Assembly (NCBI GenBank): GCA_946807835.1
Contig: OX327683.1
Location: forward strand, 16,497,001 to 16,561,000
Reading direction: 5' to 3'
Length of the DNA stretch: 64,000 nt
DNA from: Ailanthus altissimus
Lineage: Eukaryota > Streptophyta > Magnoliopsida > Sapindales > Simaroubaceae
This document shows, piece after piece, positions 24,118 to 34,340 of this stretch; positions within the stretch are counted from its first letter, which is position 1, and the number at the start of each line of letters is the position of its first letter. The notes under the pieces were generated by a model. It ran no database searches and had not been told where the DNA came from. It saw only the letters and a list, made by a program, of their open reading frames with translations. A program made the position numbers and the translations under genes.

Positions 24118-24350
24118 AAAACCTTACTGGCAAACCATCTAGGCTTAATGCTTTGAAGGGGTTGGATTGCTACATTACTTTCATTATCTCCTCTTTTGTG
24201 AATAGCTTTCTAAGCTCCTTATTCATTTTTGCAATAACTCTTCTATTCAGGCTCTGTAGAGCTATTTTCCTCACATCATCCAAAAGCTTTGTTGAAGAGA
24301 ATATGCTGAAGAAGTAATTGTTGGGCAAAATTTAGTTTAGATATTATTCA
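24118..24350 (-). pseudogene. LINE reverse transcriptase N-terminal segment
   Basis: Minus-strand reading IALQSLNRRVIAKMNKEL, then KLFTKEEIMKVM, then NPFKALSLDGLPVRF. This fits the LINE block 'MNxxLxxPFTxEEVxxALFxMxPxKAPGPDGxPxxFYQ'. The next residues (F)YKKHW resume at 22122 after solo LTR S2. Confidence 0.8.
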
Positions 24351-24936
24351 ACCACATATTAGAACATATATTGTTAAATATTTGCAAGATATAAATTATT
24401 AGCCAAAATAAATAAATATAGAGAAAGATTAATAAAAAATAGAATCCGTCCTTAAGCATAAAGAGGCATGCCATAAAGTATTGTCTTAAATCCAAATAGT
24501 TATCCTCTCATATAGGTAGTAACAGATCTATATGACTCTAAAATTTAACCCTATAATTGCAACAACTTTTCTTGATGAGCATGAACATCGAAAGATCATA
24601 ACAAGTTTTTATTGTCAATGTTGCTAAAAAATACAATATGAAAAATATATAATTTAAAAGATTATATACAAAATACACATATATAGAACACTTCTTATTT
24701 TTTTCTCTACACTTCTTATTTTACTCTTCTCTTGTTCATCCTATACTAATTCTACAGAAATGTTAGCTCTCTTTATATAGCGGTAGGTAATCTAAATAAT
24801 AACTCAAGAATTAATAATAGTAACTCCATATAATAAAAATACATAAATACTATAACTACCATAATAAAATAATATAAATAAATATTTGTAACTCTCAAAT
24901 ATTTAACATAGATTTAATATTATAACAATCATATTA
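24351..24936 (-). other. Unassigned A+T-rich segment with a promoter-like block
   Basis: On the minus strand it contains CGCTATATAAAGAGAGC (about 24769-24785), a good plant TATA box, followed by a purine-rich leader. An LTR-type promoter from an unrecognised retroelement is possible. No termini, target duplication or coding capacity could be defined. Confidence 0.3.
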
Positions 24937-24979
24937 TATAGCACATTGTTGCACAACGCACAACACGCTTGACGCATGT

Positions 24980-24985
24980 CACGTG
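24980..24985. promoter_or_regulatory. G-box (CACGTG) in MULE-A terminal repeat
   Basis: TGTCACGTGGCAATTTT at the inner edge of the terminal-repeat remnant. The same CACGTGG occurs at the equivalent place in both termini of MULE-B (49732-49737 and 57256-57261). Confidence 0.6.
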
Positions 24986-25268
24986 GCAATTTTATTTAAC
25001 GTATTTTTTAATTTTATATAATTAATTATTTAACTTTTGATTTAATGTATTTTTTATTTTTTTTCACTAATTTATTTTTTTTAGTTTTGATTTTGTGTAT
25101 TGAATTTTATTTTATTTCATATTTTGTTATTTTAAAATTTATTAATTATTAGAATTTTTTTTAATTAATTGAAACTTTTTAATGAAAATTTGCATTTTTT
25201 GAATTTTATGTAATTGCTCATATACTAATAATTTTTTTCCAGGTGCTATTAATATTGTTTTAGATATC

Positions 25269-27835
25269 ATGGGGCTTGTTTAGACCATTGTATACTTTTG
25301 GGGAAGGTGTGAGAGTTCCAATGATGGTATTGAGAGATATATTTGATTTCAAAATATTTACATGTTAACTTAGAAAAATATAAAATACAAAACATTATTG
25401 AGAAGAGTTTGTCGTATTATTGTAGTTGATCAAGTGCAGTATAAAGTGACTCTCAGATTCAAGGTTCATTCAAATACTATAAAGTTGAGACCTATTCCAC
25501 TTGAAAATGATGACGATGTGATATTTTGATTAAGTTTACAAAAAAAGTACTACATCTCTATGTGTAACACTAAATGTTCGAGCTTCTGTATGTGAAAATA
25601 ATACAGAAGCACCTATCAAGCAAAAACAAGTCTACCATAATCAATTCTTGTTTGCTAGCGGTAGCAACCAACTGAGTAATATAACCCCAATAATTTCAAC
25701 CCCTATGTTTCTGTTAAACCCTTCAAATAATTATTATTATTATTCTCCAATGTTCAATGAACACCCAACTTACACATATTATAATAGTTAGATATATGAA
25801 AATGTTAGCAATTAATGTTGGTTATAATATTGGTAATGATGTTAGTTATGATGTTAGTAATGATGATGAAAATGATGATGGTTATGAGAATGATAATCGT
25901 GGTAATAAAATTGGTAATGATGATGATTATGGACTGAAAGCCAATAGATTGAATGACATACCAAAGGGCGGACCATGTTATATTTCTAAAATTTGTGTTC
26001 ATTGGCTGTACGCTGAGTATGTCCCATATGCAAGAGCAGATAGGGTTTAAGTAGAAAACTCATTTAAGTTCATGCCTCCAATACCACCGTTTGACTTGAA
26101 TGTATTGGAAAAGGTATCATGTACTGAAATTAGAGATGTGTTTGTAGAAAAATTTTATACCAAAAAAGATTAAATTTATGAGACTATAAGCATACTAGAA
26201 CTTACGGGCAATTGAAGATTCAAAGTTCATAAGTCCACTAAAGATTAATTTGAGGCGAAATACGATAATGATAAATGTAAATAAAGATTACATGCAGAGT
26301 CAACAGAAGGTGGCAGTTCTTTACTGTGAGGTGAACAGATGCAGAGTTTACTTGTGTTTTGGATCGATTGCGGGATGGTCATCGGCAAGCCAAGAGTTGT
26401 ATTAAAAGTAATTATAGACTGAAGAAAATTAAAGCATACATACACGAAGAATTTAGTGTTGAGATAACTTATACTACAACTTGGCGAGCTATAGAGCATG
26501 CATTAAGATTGATAAGAGATGCTCTTGAGGATTTGTTTAAATTGCTTCCTACATACATCTATGTGTTGTAATAACAAAACATGGGTATAGTTACTCACTT
26601 GAAAACTGATGTTGATAATTACTTTAAATATTTCTTTATGGTACTAAGACCCTATATTAGAGGTTTCTAGTCATCCATCTGATTGATGATTACAGTTGAT
26701 GAAAAAATTTTGAAATATGCACATCTTGGTACAATATATGTGGCAGTATGTAAAGATAGAAACAATAAGATATTTCTATTGACATGAAAATTTGTTGACT
26801 TAGAAAATGATGCTTCTTGGACGAGATTTATGGTCAAACTACAGGGAGTAATTAGTGATTATCAAAATCTAGTTTTTATATTTGATCGACATGTCGGTAT
26901 TGAGATGACAATTTAGAGTGTGTTTCCTAATGCATATCATAGGTTTTGCATCTTTCACTTAAAGGGAAATTTAATGAAAAAACAAAGTCACCCATAAAAA
27001 AGTTTAAAAAATTGAGATACTTACTTATTTTCTTGTTGCTAAGGCATATCGTCTCTCTAATTTTCAACACCAAATAAACATGATGCAGGAGATGAGACCT
27101 AAAGTAACTAAGTATTTAGAGGAAGATGGTACGAAAAAATGGGCTCACTTAGCTAATGCTTTCAGAAGATACGATATCATGACCACTAATATCACAAAGA
27201 GCATTAATGCAGTTACAAAAAAAGTTAGAAAGCTTACTATGACCGATTTGGTGGAATGGATAAGAAAGCTAACGTAATAGTGATTTTATCATAGATAGGA
27301 GGCAGAACAATGTATGACAACTGTGTTAACGACTTGGGCAAATCGCAAGGTGATGAAACACAATGATAAAACTAGTCGAATGACAGTTCACCTAATGGAT
27401 AATTCATGATTTGTAGTGAAGGACGTTGGTAGAGATGGAATAGTAGATATTCCCACAAAGACATATAGCTATTGAAAGTTTGACTTCCGACAACTAGCTT
27501 GTCCCCGTGCACTTGTTATATAGAGACATATGATATTAGCGCACGAGAGTCTTTGTTCGACTTATTACACAATCGAGTCTTTATTTCATGCCTATAGCTA
27601 GTCAATACTTTTGGTTGGCCATCCATCAGATTGGATAGTCCTAGAGGAGTTGAGAAATATTGACATCTAGCCTTTGATAACATGTCATCAAGCAGGTTGG
27701 CGTAGAACGAATCAGATTCCTTCTTAAGGGGAAGAACCATTGAATAATATTTGTAGTTGTTGTAGACAACATAAATATAACCGACAAATATGTCGAAACT
27801 CTATTGCTTTACATAACATCTTACGTATGTTCGTT
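25269..27835 (+). pseudogene. mudrA-like MULE transposase of MULE-A
   Basis: Domain readings in order on +: an N-terminal PB1-like block (LLRRVCRI-like, then 'QVQYKVTLRFKV', then LENDDDV); an acidic, GAT-rich stretch (25840-25930); the MuDR N-terminal domain; the 'HALRLIRDALEDLFKLLP' lead-in and THLKTDVDNYFKYFFMVL; the DDE region with MITVDEKILKYAHLGTIYVA and VFIFDRHVGIEM; SVFPNAYHRFCIFHLKGNL; a SWIM-type zinc finger (about 27480-27600, DFRQLACPRAL); and a zinc-knuckle remnant CSCCRQHKYNRQIC (about 27750-27800) whose His is replaced by Tyr. About fifteen stops or frameshifts. The first catalytic Asp (ITVDE) and second (FDRH) are still present, but no full-length product is possible. Confidence 0.88.
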
Positions 27836-28525
27836 TATAAAACTAAAATTTATATTTAATTTTGAATTTTACTATATTATTAGCCCAATTTTTATTTATT
27901 TTTATTTTAGAACTCGTAAGAGAGAAGGAACTAATTAGAGTAATTAGACGCAATTTCCATATCAATTTCACAAGATAAAGGGTTCTCGTACGTGACTTAT
28001 AGATCATTTTGTCATTAGGGCCTATAGTAATTTATTGTATTAGACTTTTGAGCTTGAATTTCTATTATGCTATTTTGGGTATTTGATACCATAATGTCAT
28101 TATGTCTAATGCAGTTAAAAAGATTGTTGATTATAGATGAATTTTTTTTATTTAATAATAATAGTTTTGAGCTATTGATACTTCATGAAAAGTTTAAAAG
28201 TATAGTAATATGTGTTGAATTTTATAGAAGTGTTAATATTTGCAAGTTGTAGGTTTGAGATGTCCAAAAACTAAAAGAGACTTTTATCAAAATTTTGATA
28301 AAATTCTTATTATAGTGGAAGTTTATGATTATTCTCAAGATAATACTCGAGATCTGAAATTTTATTTTTTATATTATATGCCTCTATAAATGCCTTGGTG
28401 TTTTTAAGTCATACAACACTTATTTTCATTCTAATGAAATTTTAATAGAATTTCTCATATTTTTATGAACATTCCTAAACTTGCATTTTCGAGAAAAAAC
28501 ACTTCTATACAATTATACATCATTT
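27836..28525. other. Interior of MULE-A between the convergent genes
   Basis: Transposase 3' region and intergenic A+T-rich sequence. A TTATTTTTATTTTAG acceptor-like tract at about 27896-27910 matches the equivalent position in MULE-B (about 53735-53750), which suggests a conserved 3' intron. The open frame 28067-28252 has no recognised similarity. Confidence 0.45.
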
Positions 28526-28709
28526 TTGCACACATCTATAAAAGACAATGACTTTTATATAATTACATAACACAAATGCACATATATAAAATAGTTTGGA
28601 CATCAATACATACCATCTTGCACACATCTATAAAAGACAATGACTTTTATATAATTACATAACACAAATGCACATATATAAAATAGTTTGGACATCAATA
28701 CATACCATC
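28526..28709 (+). repeat. Perfect 92-bp tandem duplication
   Basis: Two identical 92-bp units (28526-28617 and 28618-28709), each beginning TTGCACACATCTATAAAAG. There are no differences by eye, in a region where other repeats have decayed, so the duplication is recent. Confidence 0.95.
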
Positions 28710-28744
28710 GAGCAATGGACCACAAATCAAAGGTCATCTTTTGT

Positions 28745-29038
28745 CTAAAAAGGCATTAATCTCAAGAAAAAAAAATCAAATGGTCGACTCAACATAAGAC
28801 ACTCAATGAACATACAAGTAAATACACAATAATCCGTACTCTCGACCCTCTGTTGAGGTATATTATTCAAATGAAGAATTGAGAAAGGCGACGTATTTGT
28901 ATTCACTTTTCCACTTAACTGATAAAATCTATATCTCTGAAGATAAAATGGTATAGGAACACTCAAAGGTGAGATAAAATCTTCAATCGTTTCGTCGAAG
29001 TTTCTATTCATGCTGAAATTATATAATGTAATCTTCAT
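28745..29038 (-). pseudogene. Ulp1-like (peptidase C48) C-terminal fragment of MULE-A
   Basis: 97-residue minus-strand frame. Reading IPQQRVESTDYCVFTCMFIE then CLMLSRPFDF fits the C-terminal catalytic segment of plant MULE-borne Ulp-like proteases ('VPQQxxxxDCGVFxCxFxExLxLGRPxDF'). The nucleophile position is altered: the expected D-C-G-V-F reads D-Y-C-V-F, so the catalytic Cys is replaced by Tyr and the following Gly by Cys. The upstream His/Asp portion is not in an open frame. In active members this domain would cleave SUMO-like modifiers; this copy should be inactive. It is convergent with the transposase on +. Confidence 0.65.
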
Positions 29039-29423
29039 CTGAACAAAACCGACCTCTACTGCAAATTATGATTATATTTCAATGGAATATATACTTACAC
29101 AAACCATTGTTGTTTTATTATGAATTTATTATATTTTAGACAATAAAAATTTAATACTTAACTTCCACTATCTTATTGACTACTGCCAACATTTAAAATA
29201 AAAAATTTGGTGGTTAGTTCTATTTTTATAAATTGCATATCCTCTCACAGATCATCAATCTTCTTTTTGTAACATTATACTACGATGACGTGCTTGGATG
29301 TTCCCAAAGAGACCATTTATTATCTAATAAAGACTTGACATGTATTTTAAAATTTATCCTTTTTTTTGTCCAAAATTTTCTTTCTCTTATTATCTTTACT
29401 ACAAATATAAATAATTAATTTCA

Positions 29424-29456
29424 ATATATATATATATATACATACATATATATATG
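29424..29456. repeat. AT-rich microsatellite
   Basis: Run of TA dinucleotides broken by CATA units. Confidence 0.85.
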
Positions 29457-29499
29457 ACAAAATTTTACTAGTCGGATGTACGAAAATTATGCTGTCATT

Positions 29500-30545
29500 C
29501 ACAAAGGCAGAATAATAATAGGACCTGGGGGTTCAATTTCTTAAAAAAATTTTATACTTGATCATTAAATTATCAATTTAAAAAATGGTCCCTATTAGTT
29601 TTAACATTAAAATTTTACTTTTTGATAATATCTTTCTCCTTTTAATTTCTTTCTTTAATAAATAATTTTTAATTTACAAATAGTCCATATTTTATATTTT
29701 TTAATTTTATTCTCTTATCTTAACAAAAAAATATTTTTTCTTTCAAAAAAATTAAAATAAAAAATATTTTTATACTTCTAAGTGATCCCATTTATACAAC
29801 TTTTTCTTAATACAAATTAAATTTTATACTAGTAGTTTTTTTTTCTTACATAGATTACATCTTTCTTAATAAAAAAAAAAATTTCAATTTAACTTATATA
29901 AATTTATTTATAATTATAAAACAACATACATTGATAATTTTATCCTCACTTCAATTGTGTCAAACTCTTTCTTCTTAGTTTATATGCCAAAAAATACAAC
30001 TTCAAAAAAAATAAGTTAGAATTTTTAAATATTTTAATAATTTTATTTATATATTATTTAATTTAATAAAATATTAATACTATAATTTTATAATTCTAAA
30101 ATGTTGTTAGCTAGTTCATGGTTCCCTTTATCTGTCTTATTAACCTAAAAGTTATAGGTGCTAACTTTAACTGGTACTATAAAAAAAAATAGAAGCACTA
30201 TTCTTCTTCCCGTTTCTCTTCACCGTGTTGTCTTTATACAATAATTAATTTTATTTTCTTATTTGCAATGAAATAAAAATCTGAAAATAATATTTTAAAT
30301 ATATATTTGTTTATTTTGTTAAATTCATTATACAACGTCCATATTAATTATAGATAATTTTCGAGTTATAAAAAAATATTGAGTTACAAGATTGTGTTAA
30401 AATTCTCAATAATATTTTTATTTAATTTATTTCTTATTGATATAGAATAAAATTAATTTTTTAAATATTTTATTTTATTAAACTTAAAATTTATGTTATA
30501 ATTTAACCACAAAACTCAAATCCTGATTTCTAGTTCCGCCCTGAT
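29500..30545 (+). repeat. Direct repeat Z1 (left of the KCS gene)
   Basis: About 1 kb, aligning collinearly and in the same orientation with Z2 (35770-36217 plus 38277-38790). Shared blocks: 'TTATACTT...AATTATCAATTTAAAAAA', TTTACAA(A/G)T(A/G)GTCC, CAATTTAACTTATATAAAT, 'TTTTATC(C/T)TC(A/C)CTTCAA', and an end reading (T)TCCGCCCTG / TTCCACTCCTG. It is probably an old non-autonomous transposon. Z1 lacks the MULE-C insertion present in Z2. Confidence 0.65.
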
Positions 30546-31439
30546 CATTCATTTCACTTAAAAAAAATTCTTTGGTAATCAAAGAGGAGGCCTTACTTTT
30601 AAGTGACCGTTGGTAATTAGTTGAGGTTTAAGCCGCATCTATATTTTCGACATTGTATGCTGAAGTCTAAATCAGTGGATACCAATTGCAAAATTTCTAA
30701 TTAGGTCAGGTCCAGTCCAGGTTTAGGGTTTTAGGGGCATAATTCATGTGTCAGCCTTCTTTTTAAGTGAATAATAAATGCATTTGTTTTGTTAACTTGC
30801 AGGCTAGTAGTAGGTTAGTACCCCAAATCTAAATCTAATTTCGATCATATTTATTGTCCATTTAATAGACAAAATCAACGGCGAATACGAAGGCCGCTGT
30901 ATCTGAAAGCTGAAACACCACGTTTTTTAATCTGTCTTTGAGATACTGGTACTGATACATACACCACGTTTTTCAATCTCTCTCTCTTTCGTTCCCTTTG
31001 ATTTACCAGGTTTTCTATTTTTATTTAATTTTGAATGTGGTCTTAGTCTTCTTGAGTATGAGAAGAGGACATAACTCATCAAAATTTGAGCGATGAGAGT
31101 GAGAAGGTGGTAATGCAACTTGCCTATACATTTATTATGGTGGGTGGGTTTTACCAGAAATTTAATCTAATAACAGTATAGTGGTTGTCATTAATTGTTC
31201 AGAAAAAATAATTCAAAATGAACAATAAACAAGAAGAAGAAAGAGTAAATTTTAATATCAAAATCTACGCCATTGTTCACACCTTTCCATCAGCTGGTTC
31301 CATTTCGCCCCTAGCTAATTTAGTTTCCTTTTTCAATTCCAAAGTACTGCATTAAATAATTTCACCCGAAAAGTCCTCAGTAAGTCGGTATGTTAGTCGA
31401 CCTTTTCTCTTTCACACACAATAAATGAATTTGATGGCA

Positions 31440-31655
31440 CAGTAACGGAAGTATAAATTATAATTTAAAGTGAACGAGATGTTATGTTAAAATTAAAAAT
31501 TATATTAAATTATAGTTTAATTATATAAAAATATTATTATTAAATTTAAAATTTTAAAAAATTAAATTATAAAAATATATTATTAAATTAAAAAATTTTG
31601 AGACTTAGAGGCATAGCCGCCTAGACTCCAAACGGAACTCCACCCTAATTAACTA
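31440..31655 (+). repeat. MITE-like A+T-rich segment, copy 1
   Basis: An A+T-rich body (AATTTAAAATTTTAAAAAAT) followed by a GC-richer end (GACTCCAAACGGAACTCCACC) resembles 34868-35106, which ends 'CTCTAAACCTCAACACAAGTCCGCTCC'. Both look like decayed members of a plant repeat whose end reads 'GG(A/C)TCCGCCCCTG'. Confidence 0.35.
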
Positions 31656-32831
31656 GTCTTATATATGATTGTTTCTTAGGATCATTTAGTAAAATAATAT
31701 AAATTATTTAAAGTTTTTATTTATATATATATATACATATATTGATCGATTTATTAATTAAATGGTGAAATATCATTCATTGATCTTACAATTGACATGA
31801 AGCAGAAAACATTATGTAAAAAGTTTTACTGTTTGCTTTTGTTATCATTAAAACAAAATGGAATTACATTCTTTCTATCGAAATTTTATATTACTTCTGG
31901 AAAAATGAAAAAAATATTACCAATTTTATCTTACTATAATTTTATAAATATTTAATTACCTTTTATTGTACTATTTTATTTTTGAAAAAATTCTATCCAA
32001 ATAACTCCTTAAAAAAAAAAATTGAATATTTTTTAACATTATAAGAAAGTAAGCGGTGACTGCAAAATTTCACGAGTAATTGATAATTTTTTTAAGAAAA
32101 ATATCTTAATAACTATTTATCATGATACGTAGTTCATATTTGTTTTCTTTTTATTTATTTTTCATCTATGAATCAAAAAGAGAATGAGAGTACTGTCTGT
32201 ACTTGGATTGTTTCGGGCTAAAGTTTGAATTTGCAAATGAACCCCCTGGCTCTGGTAGCTTAAAAAGGGATCAGATCCTGTTGGCTTCTCCCTACAAAGA
32301 TATTAACTTTTGGATCTGGCCATATTTTTCCAGACTGTAACAATTGGGGGCGGGAATTGAGAACTAGAAAGTGACCAATCAAAGCCGCAAAGCAAGGACT
32401 TTTCTTTTTCGAAATAAGCGTCTATTTGATATAGAGGTGTTATAATTTTGATGTCGCAATGGTTTAAAATGATAGCATTAAGAATGAAATGAAAGAGAAA
32501 AATAGTTATAAATATCTAATTGTAAAATAAAATTTGTGTTCATTAAATAATACTGTAGTTGTTACGCTTCTAGAAAACACAGTAAAAATAAGTTGTCGTA
32601 CGACTATACTAAATGGAGTTTGTATTCCACTATAAACATAATCTCCCAACCAATTTTTTTTATGAATGTATTATTTAAATACAATGAAGTGATATGTTTG
32701 TTTATATCAATTATACGATGCTGCCTTAGTCTAGGATTATACTAATCACCACCTGTATTTGTTTAGATAAAAGTTCATATTAAGAAAGAAGTGCATAAAG
32801 TCAACAGAAAACGGTTGAATGATATGAGGAT

Positions 32832-32840
32832 TATAAATGG
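32832..32840 (+). promoter_or_regulatory. TATA box of the KCS gene
   Basis: TATAAATGG, 120 nt upstream of the start codon. A start of transcription near 32860-32870 would leave an 80-90 nt leader. The assignment is by consensus and spacing only. Confidence 0.55.
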
Positions 32841-32890
32841 AGGCCTGCATGTTACATAATTTACCACAAACATTCAAAGGGGAACTTTCT

Positions 32891-32896
32891 ATGTAA
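32891..32896 (+). promoter_or_regulatory. Start-stop uORF (AUG-UAA) in the KCS leader
   Basis: ATGTAA, 56 nt upstream of the main ATG. If transcription starts about 30 nt after the TATA box, it is the only upstream ATG in the leader. A longer frame opening at 32849 ends at the same TAA (16 codons including the stop), and would count only if transcription starts further upstream. AUG-UAA elements can stall ribosomes in plants, as in the boron-responsive NIP5;1 leader. Confidence 0.4.
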
Positions 32897-32951
32897 AGGG
32901 AAACATAGAAGCTTCACAGATTTTATTTAAAAAACACACATCTCTTTATCA

Positions 32952-34340
32952 ATGGAGTTCTTCATGGCATTATTCTATTTGTTCTCTCTTCTTTATGCTA
33001 TTTTGTACTTCTATAAGTTTATTCGTCAGAAGAGAAACCAATACTGCTACATGCTTGCCTATGAGTGCTACAAGCCTGCCGATGAGACCAGGAGGCTTGA
33101 CACTGAATCCTGCGCAAGAGTTGTTTGGAGAAACAAGAACCTGAGGCTTGAAGAATACAGATTCCTCTTCAAAAATATCGTCAATTCAGGCATTGGAGAG
33201 GAACCTTATGGCCCAAAAATCATCATGGAAGGCAAAGAAGACTCATCTTCTTTAGCTGATGCACTTTCAGAAATGGATGATCTCATTTTTACCACACTTG
33301 ACAAGCTCTTTGAAAGAACGAAAATTTCTCCATCAGAAATCGACATCCTGGTTGTGAATGTGTCACTGTTTTCTCCTTCTCCTTCTCTTACAGCCAGAGT
33401 GGTGAATCGTTATAAGATGAGAGAAGATATTAAGGCTTTCAATTTATCCGGAATGGGCTGCAGTGCAAGCCTTGTAGCGGTTGATCTTGTGCAGCAGCTC
33501 TTCAAGTCATACAAGAATAAGCTTGCCATTGTTGTGAGCACAGAATCCATCGGGCCAAACTGGTACCGCGGCAAAGAAAAATCTATGATGCTCTCCAATT
33601 GTCTGTTTCGCTCAGGTAGCTGCTCAATGCTCTTAACAAACAACAGAGCCTTAAAGCATCAAGCCATTTTAAAATTAAACTGTTTAGTAAGAAGCCATCT
33701 TGGCTCGAACGATGAAGCATATGAATGCGGCATCCAACTAGAAGATGAACTCGGCTACCAAGGTTTTTGCCTCACCAAAAGCCTTCCAAAAGCTGCTGCT
33801 CAAGCTTTGACTTTGAATCTCCAGGTTCTTGTACCGAAAATATTACCCCTGAGAGAGCTACTTCGCTATGTAATACTATCTCGTCAGGGAAACAAAACCA
33901 ACAAAAGCTCTAGTAAGCTTGAAGCAGCGAGAGCAGGCTTGAATCTGAAGGCTGGAATTGAGCACTTCTGTTTACATCCTGGAGGAAGAGCTGTTATTGA
34001 TGGGGTTGGAAAGAGCTTGGGGCTGAATGAATACGATCTTGAGCCAGCCAGAATGGCACTTCATCGCTTCGGCAACACGTCTGCTGGCGGCCTGTGGTAT
34101 GTTTTAGGCTACATGGAGGCGAAAAAGAGGCTGAAAAAAGGCGACAGAATCCTGATGATAAGCCTGGGAGCTGGTTTCAAGTGCAACAACTGTGTCTGGG
34201 AAGTCATGAAAAACCTGGAGGATGCCAATGTTTGGAAAGATTGCATCGACCGCTACCCACCGAAATCTGCTGTTAATCCTTTCCGGGAGAAGTTTAGCTG
34301 GATCAACGACGAGTTTTTAAGCTTCGTTAGACTTCATTAG
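32952..34340 (+). CDS. KCS19: 3-ketoacyl-CoA synthase, KCS3/KCS12/KCS19-type
   Basis: Condensing enzyme family of the endoplasmic-reticulum fatty-acid elongase, which joins malonyl-CoA to a long-chain acyl-CoA. 462 residues, one exon, intact. Residues 4-22 form one hydrophobic membrane segment; most KCS have two, but the KCS3/12/19 group is shorter, so the length is normal. A FAE1/CUT1-type condensing domain follows (about 30-310) and an ACP-synthase-III C-terminal domain (about 330-415). All six conserved residues are present: Cys170 in SGMGCSAS, His249 in VRSHLG, His338 and His342 in EHFCLHPGG, His371 and Asn375 in LHRFGNTSAGG. The start is supported by an in-frame TAA 24 nt upstream, a TATA box at 32832, and position +4 being G. 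Phrases such as NVSLFSPSPSL and the C-terminal INDEFLSFVR favour KCS19 by recall. Some relatives (KCS3, KCS12) are reported to damp wax synthesis rather than elongate, so the exact role here is uncertain. Confidence 0.95.
   Translation: MEFFMALFYLFSLLYAILYFYKFIRQKRNQYCYMLAYECYKPADETRRLDTESCARVVWRNKNLRLEEYRFLFKNIVNSGIGEEPYGPKIIMEGKEDSSSLADALSEMDDLIFTTLDKLFERTKISPSEIDILVVNVSLFSPSPSLTARVVNRYKMREDIKAFNLSGMGCSASLVAVDLVQQLFKSYKNKLAIVVSTESIGPNWYRGKEKSMMLSNCLFRSGSCSMLLTNNRALKHQAILKLNCLVRSHLGSNDEAYECGIQLEDELGYQGFCLTKSLPKAAAQALTLNLQVLVPKILPLRELLRYVILSRQGNKTNKSSSKLEAARAGLNLKAGIEHFCLHPGGRAVIDGVGKSLGLNEYDLEPARMALHRFGNTSAGGLWYVLGYMEAKKRLKKGDRILMISLGAGFKCNNCVWEVMKNLEDANVWKDCIDRYPPKSAVNPFREKFSWINDEFLSFVRLH

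Larger units (their letters stand above)
17983..24350 (-). mobile_element. Non-LTR retrotransposon (plant LINE), 5'-truncated, twice interrupted
   Basis: Minus-strand element. The poly(A) tail appears as 17 T residues at 17983-17999 on the plus strand. Upstream of it, on the minus strand, come RNase H, a zinc-binding zf-RVT domain and reverse transcriptase. LTR X2 (20329-21737) and solo LTR S2 (22123-24117) interrupt the reverse transcriptase, and the host protein reading rejoins across both. No endonuclease domain was recognised above 24350, so the 5' end is truncated or unrecognisable. Many stops make it inactive. Confidence 0.85.
24937..29040 (+). mobile_element. MULE-A: decayed Mutator-like element with transposase (+) and Ulp-like gene (-)
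   Basis: Left edge: a GC-richer terminal-repeat remnant (24950-24990) with CACGTG, then an A+T-rich leader ending in a splice-acceptor-like TTGTTTTAG just before the transposase ATG. The same layout is seen in MULE-B. Transposase relic on + (25269-27835) and a Ulp1-type C48 protease end on - (28745-29040). Convergent mudrA plus ULP genes are the hallmark of Kaonashi (KI-) MULEs. I could not locate a right terminal repeat, so the right boundary is only the last recognised coding sequence. Confidence 0.7.
29041..32831. other. Intergenic region upstream of the KCS gene
   Basis: A+T-rich, no coding gene recognised. Contents: an AT microsatellite (29424-29456), direct repeat Z1 (about 29500-30545), a pyrimidine tract (30978-31000), a MITE-like A+T segment (about 31440-31655), and unremarkable single-copy-looking sequence from 31660 to the KCS promoter. 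The minus-strand open frame 30927-31118 has no recognised similarity and is probably chance. Confidence 0.6.

Noticed and set aside
26245..26499. Minus-strand open frame opposite the MULE-A transposase
   Set aside because: Antisense shadow of the transposase relic.
28526..28709. CRISPR-like array or satellite seed
   Set aside because: Only two head-to-tail units without spacers; a simple tandem duplication in a plant genome.
30715..30740. Telomere-like GGTTTAGGGTTTTAGGGG
   Set aside because: Only two imperfect units, no array; chance occurrence or a promoter telo-box at most.
33410..33643. Minus-strand open frame inside the KCS gene, and a second plus-strand frame at 34094-34276
   Set aside because: Both are shadows of the intact KCS reading frame.
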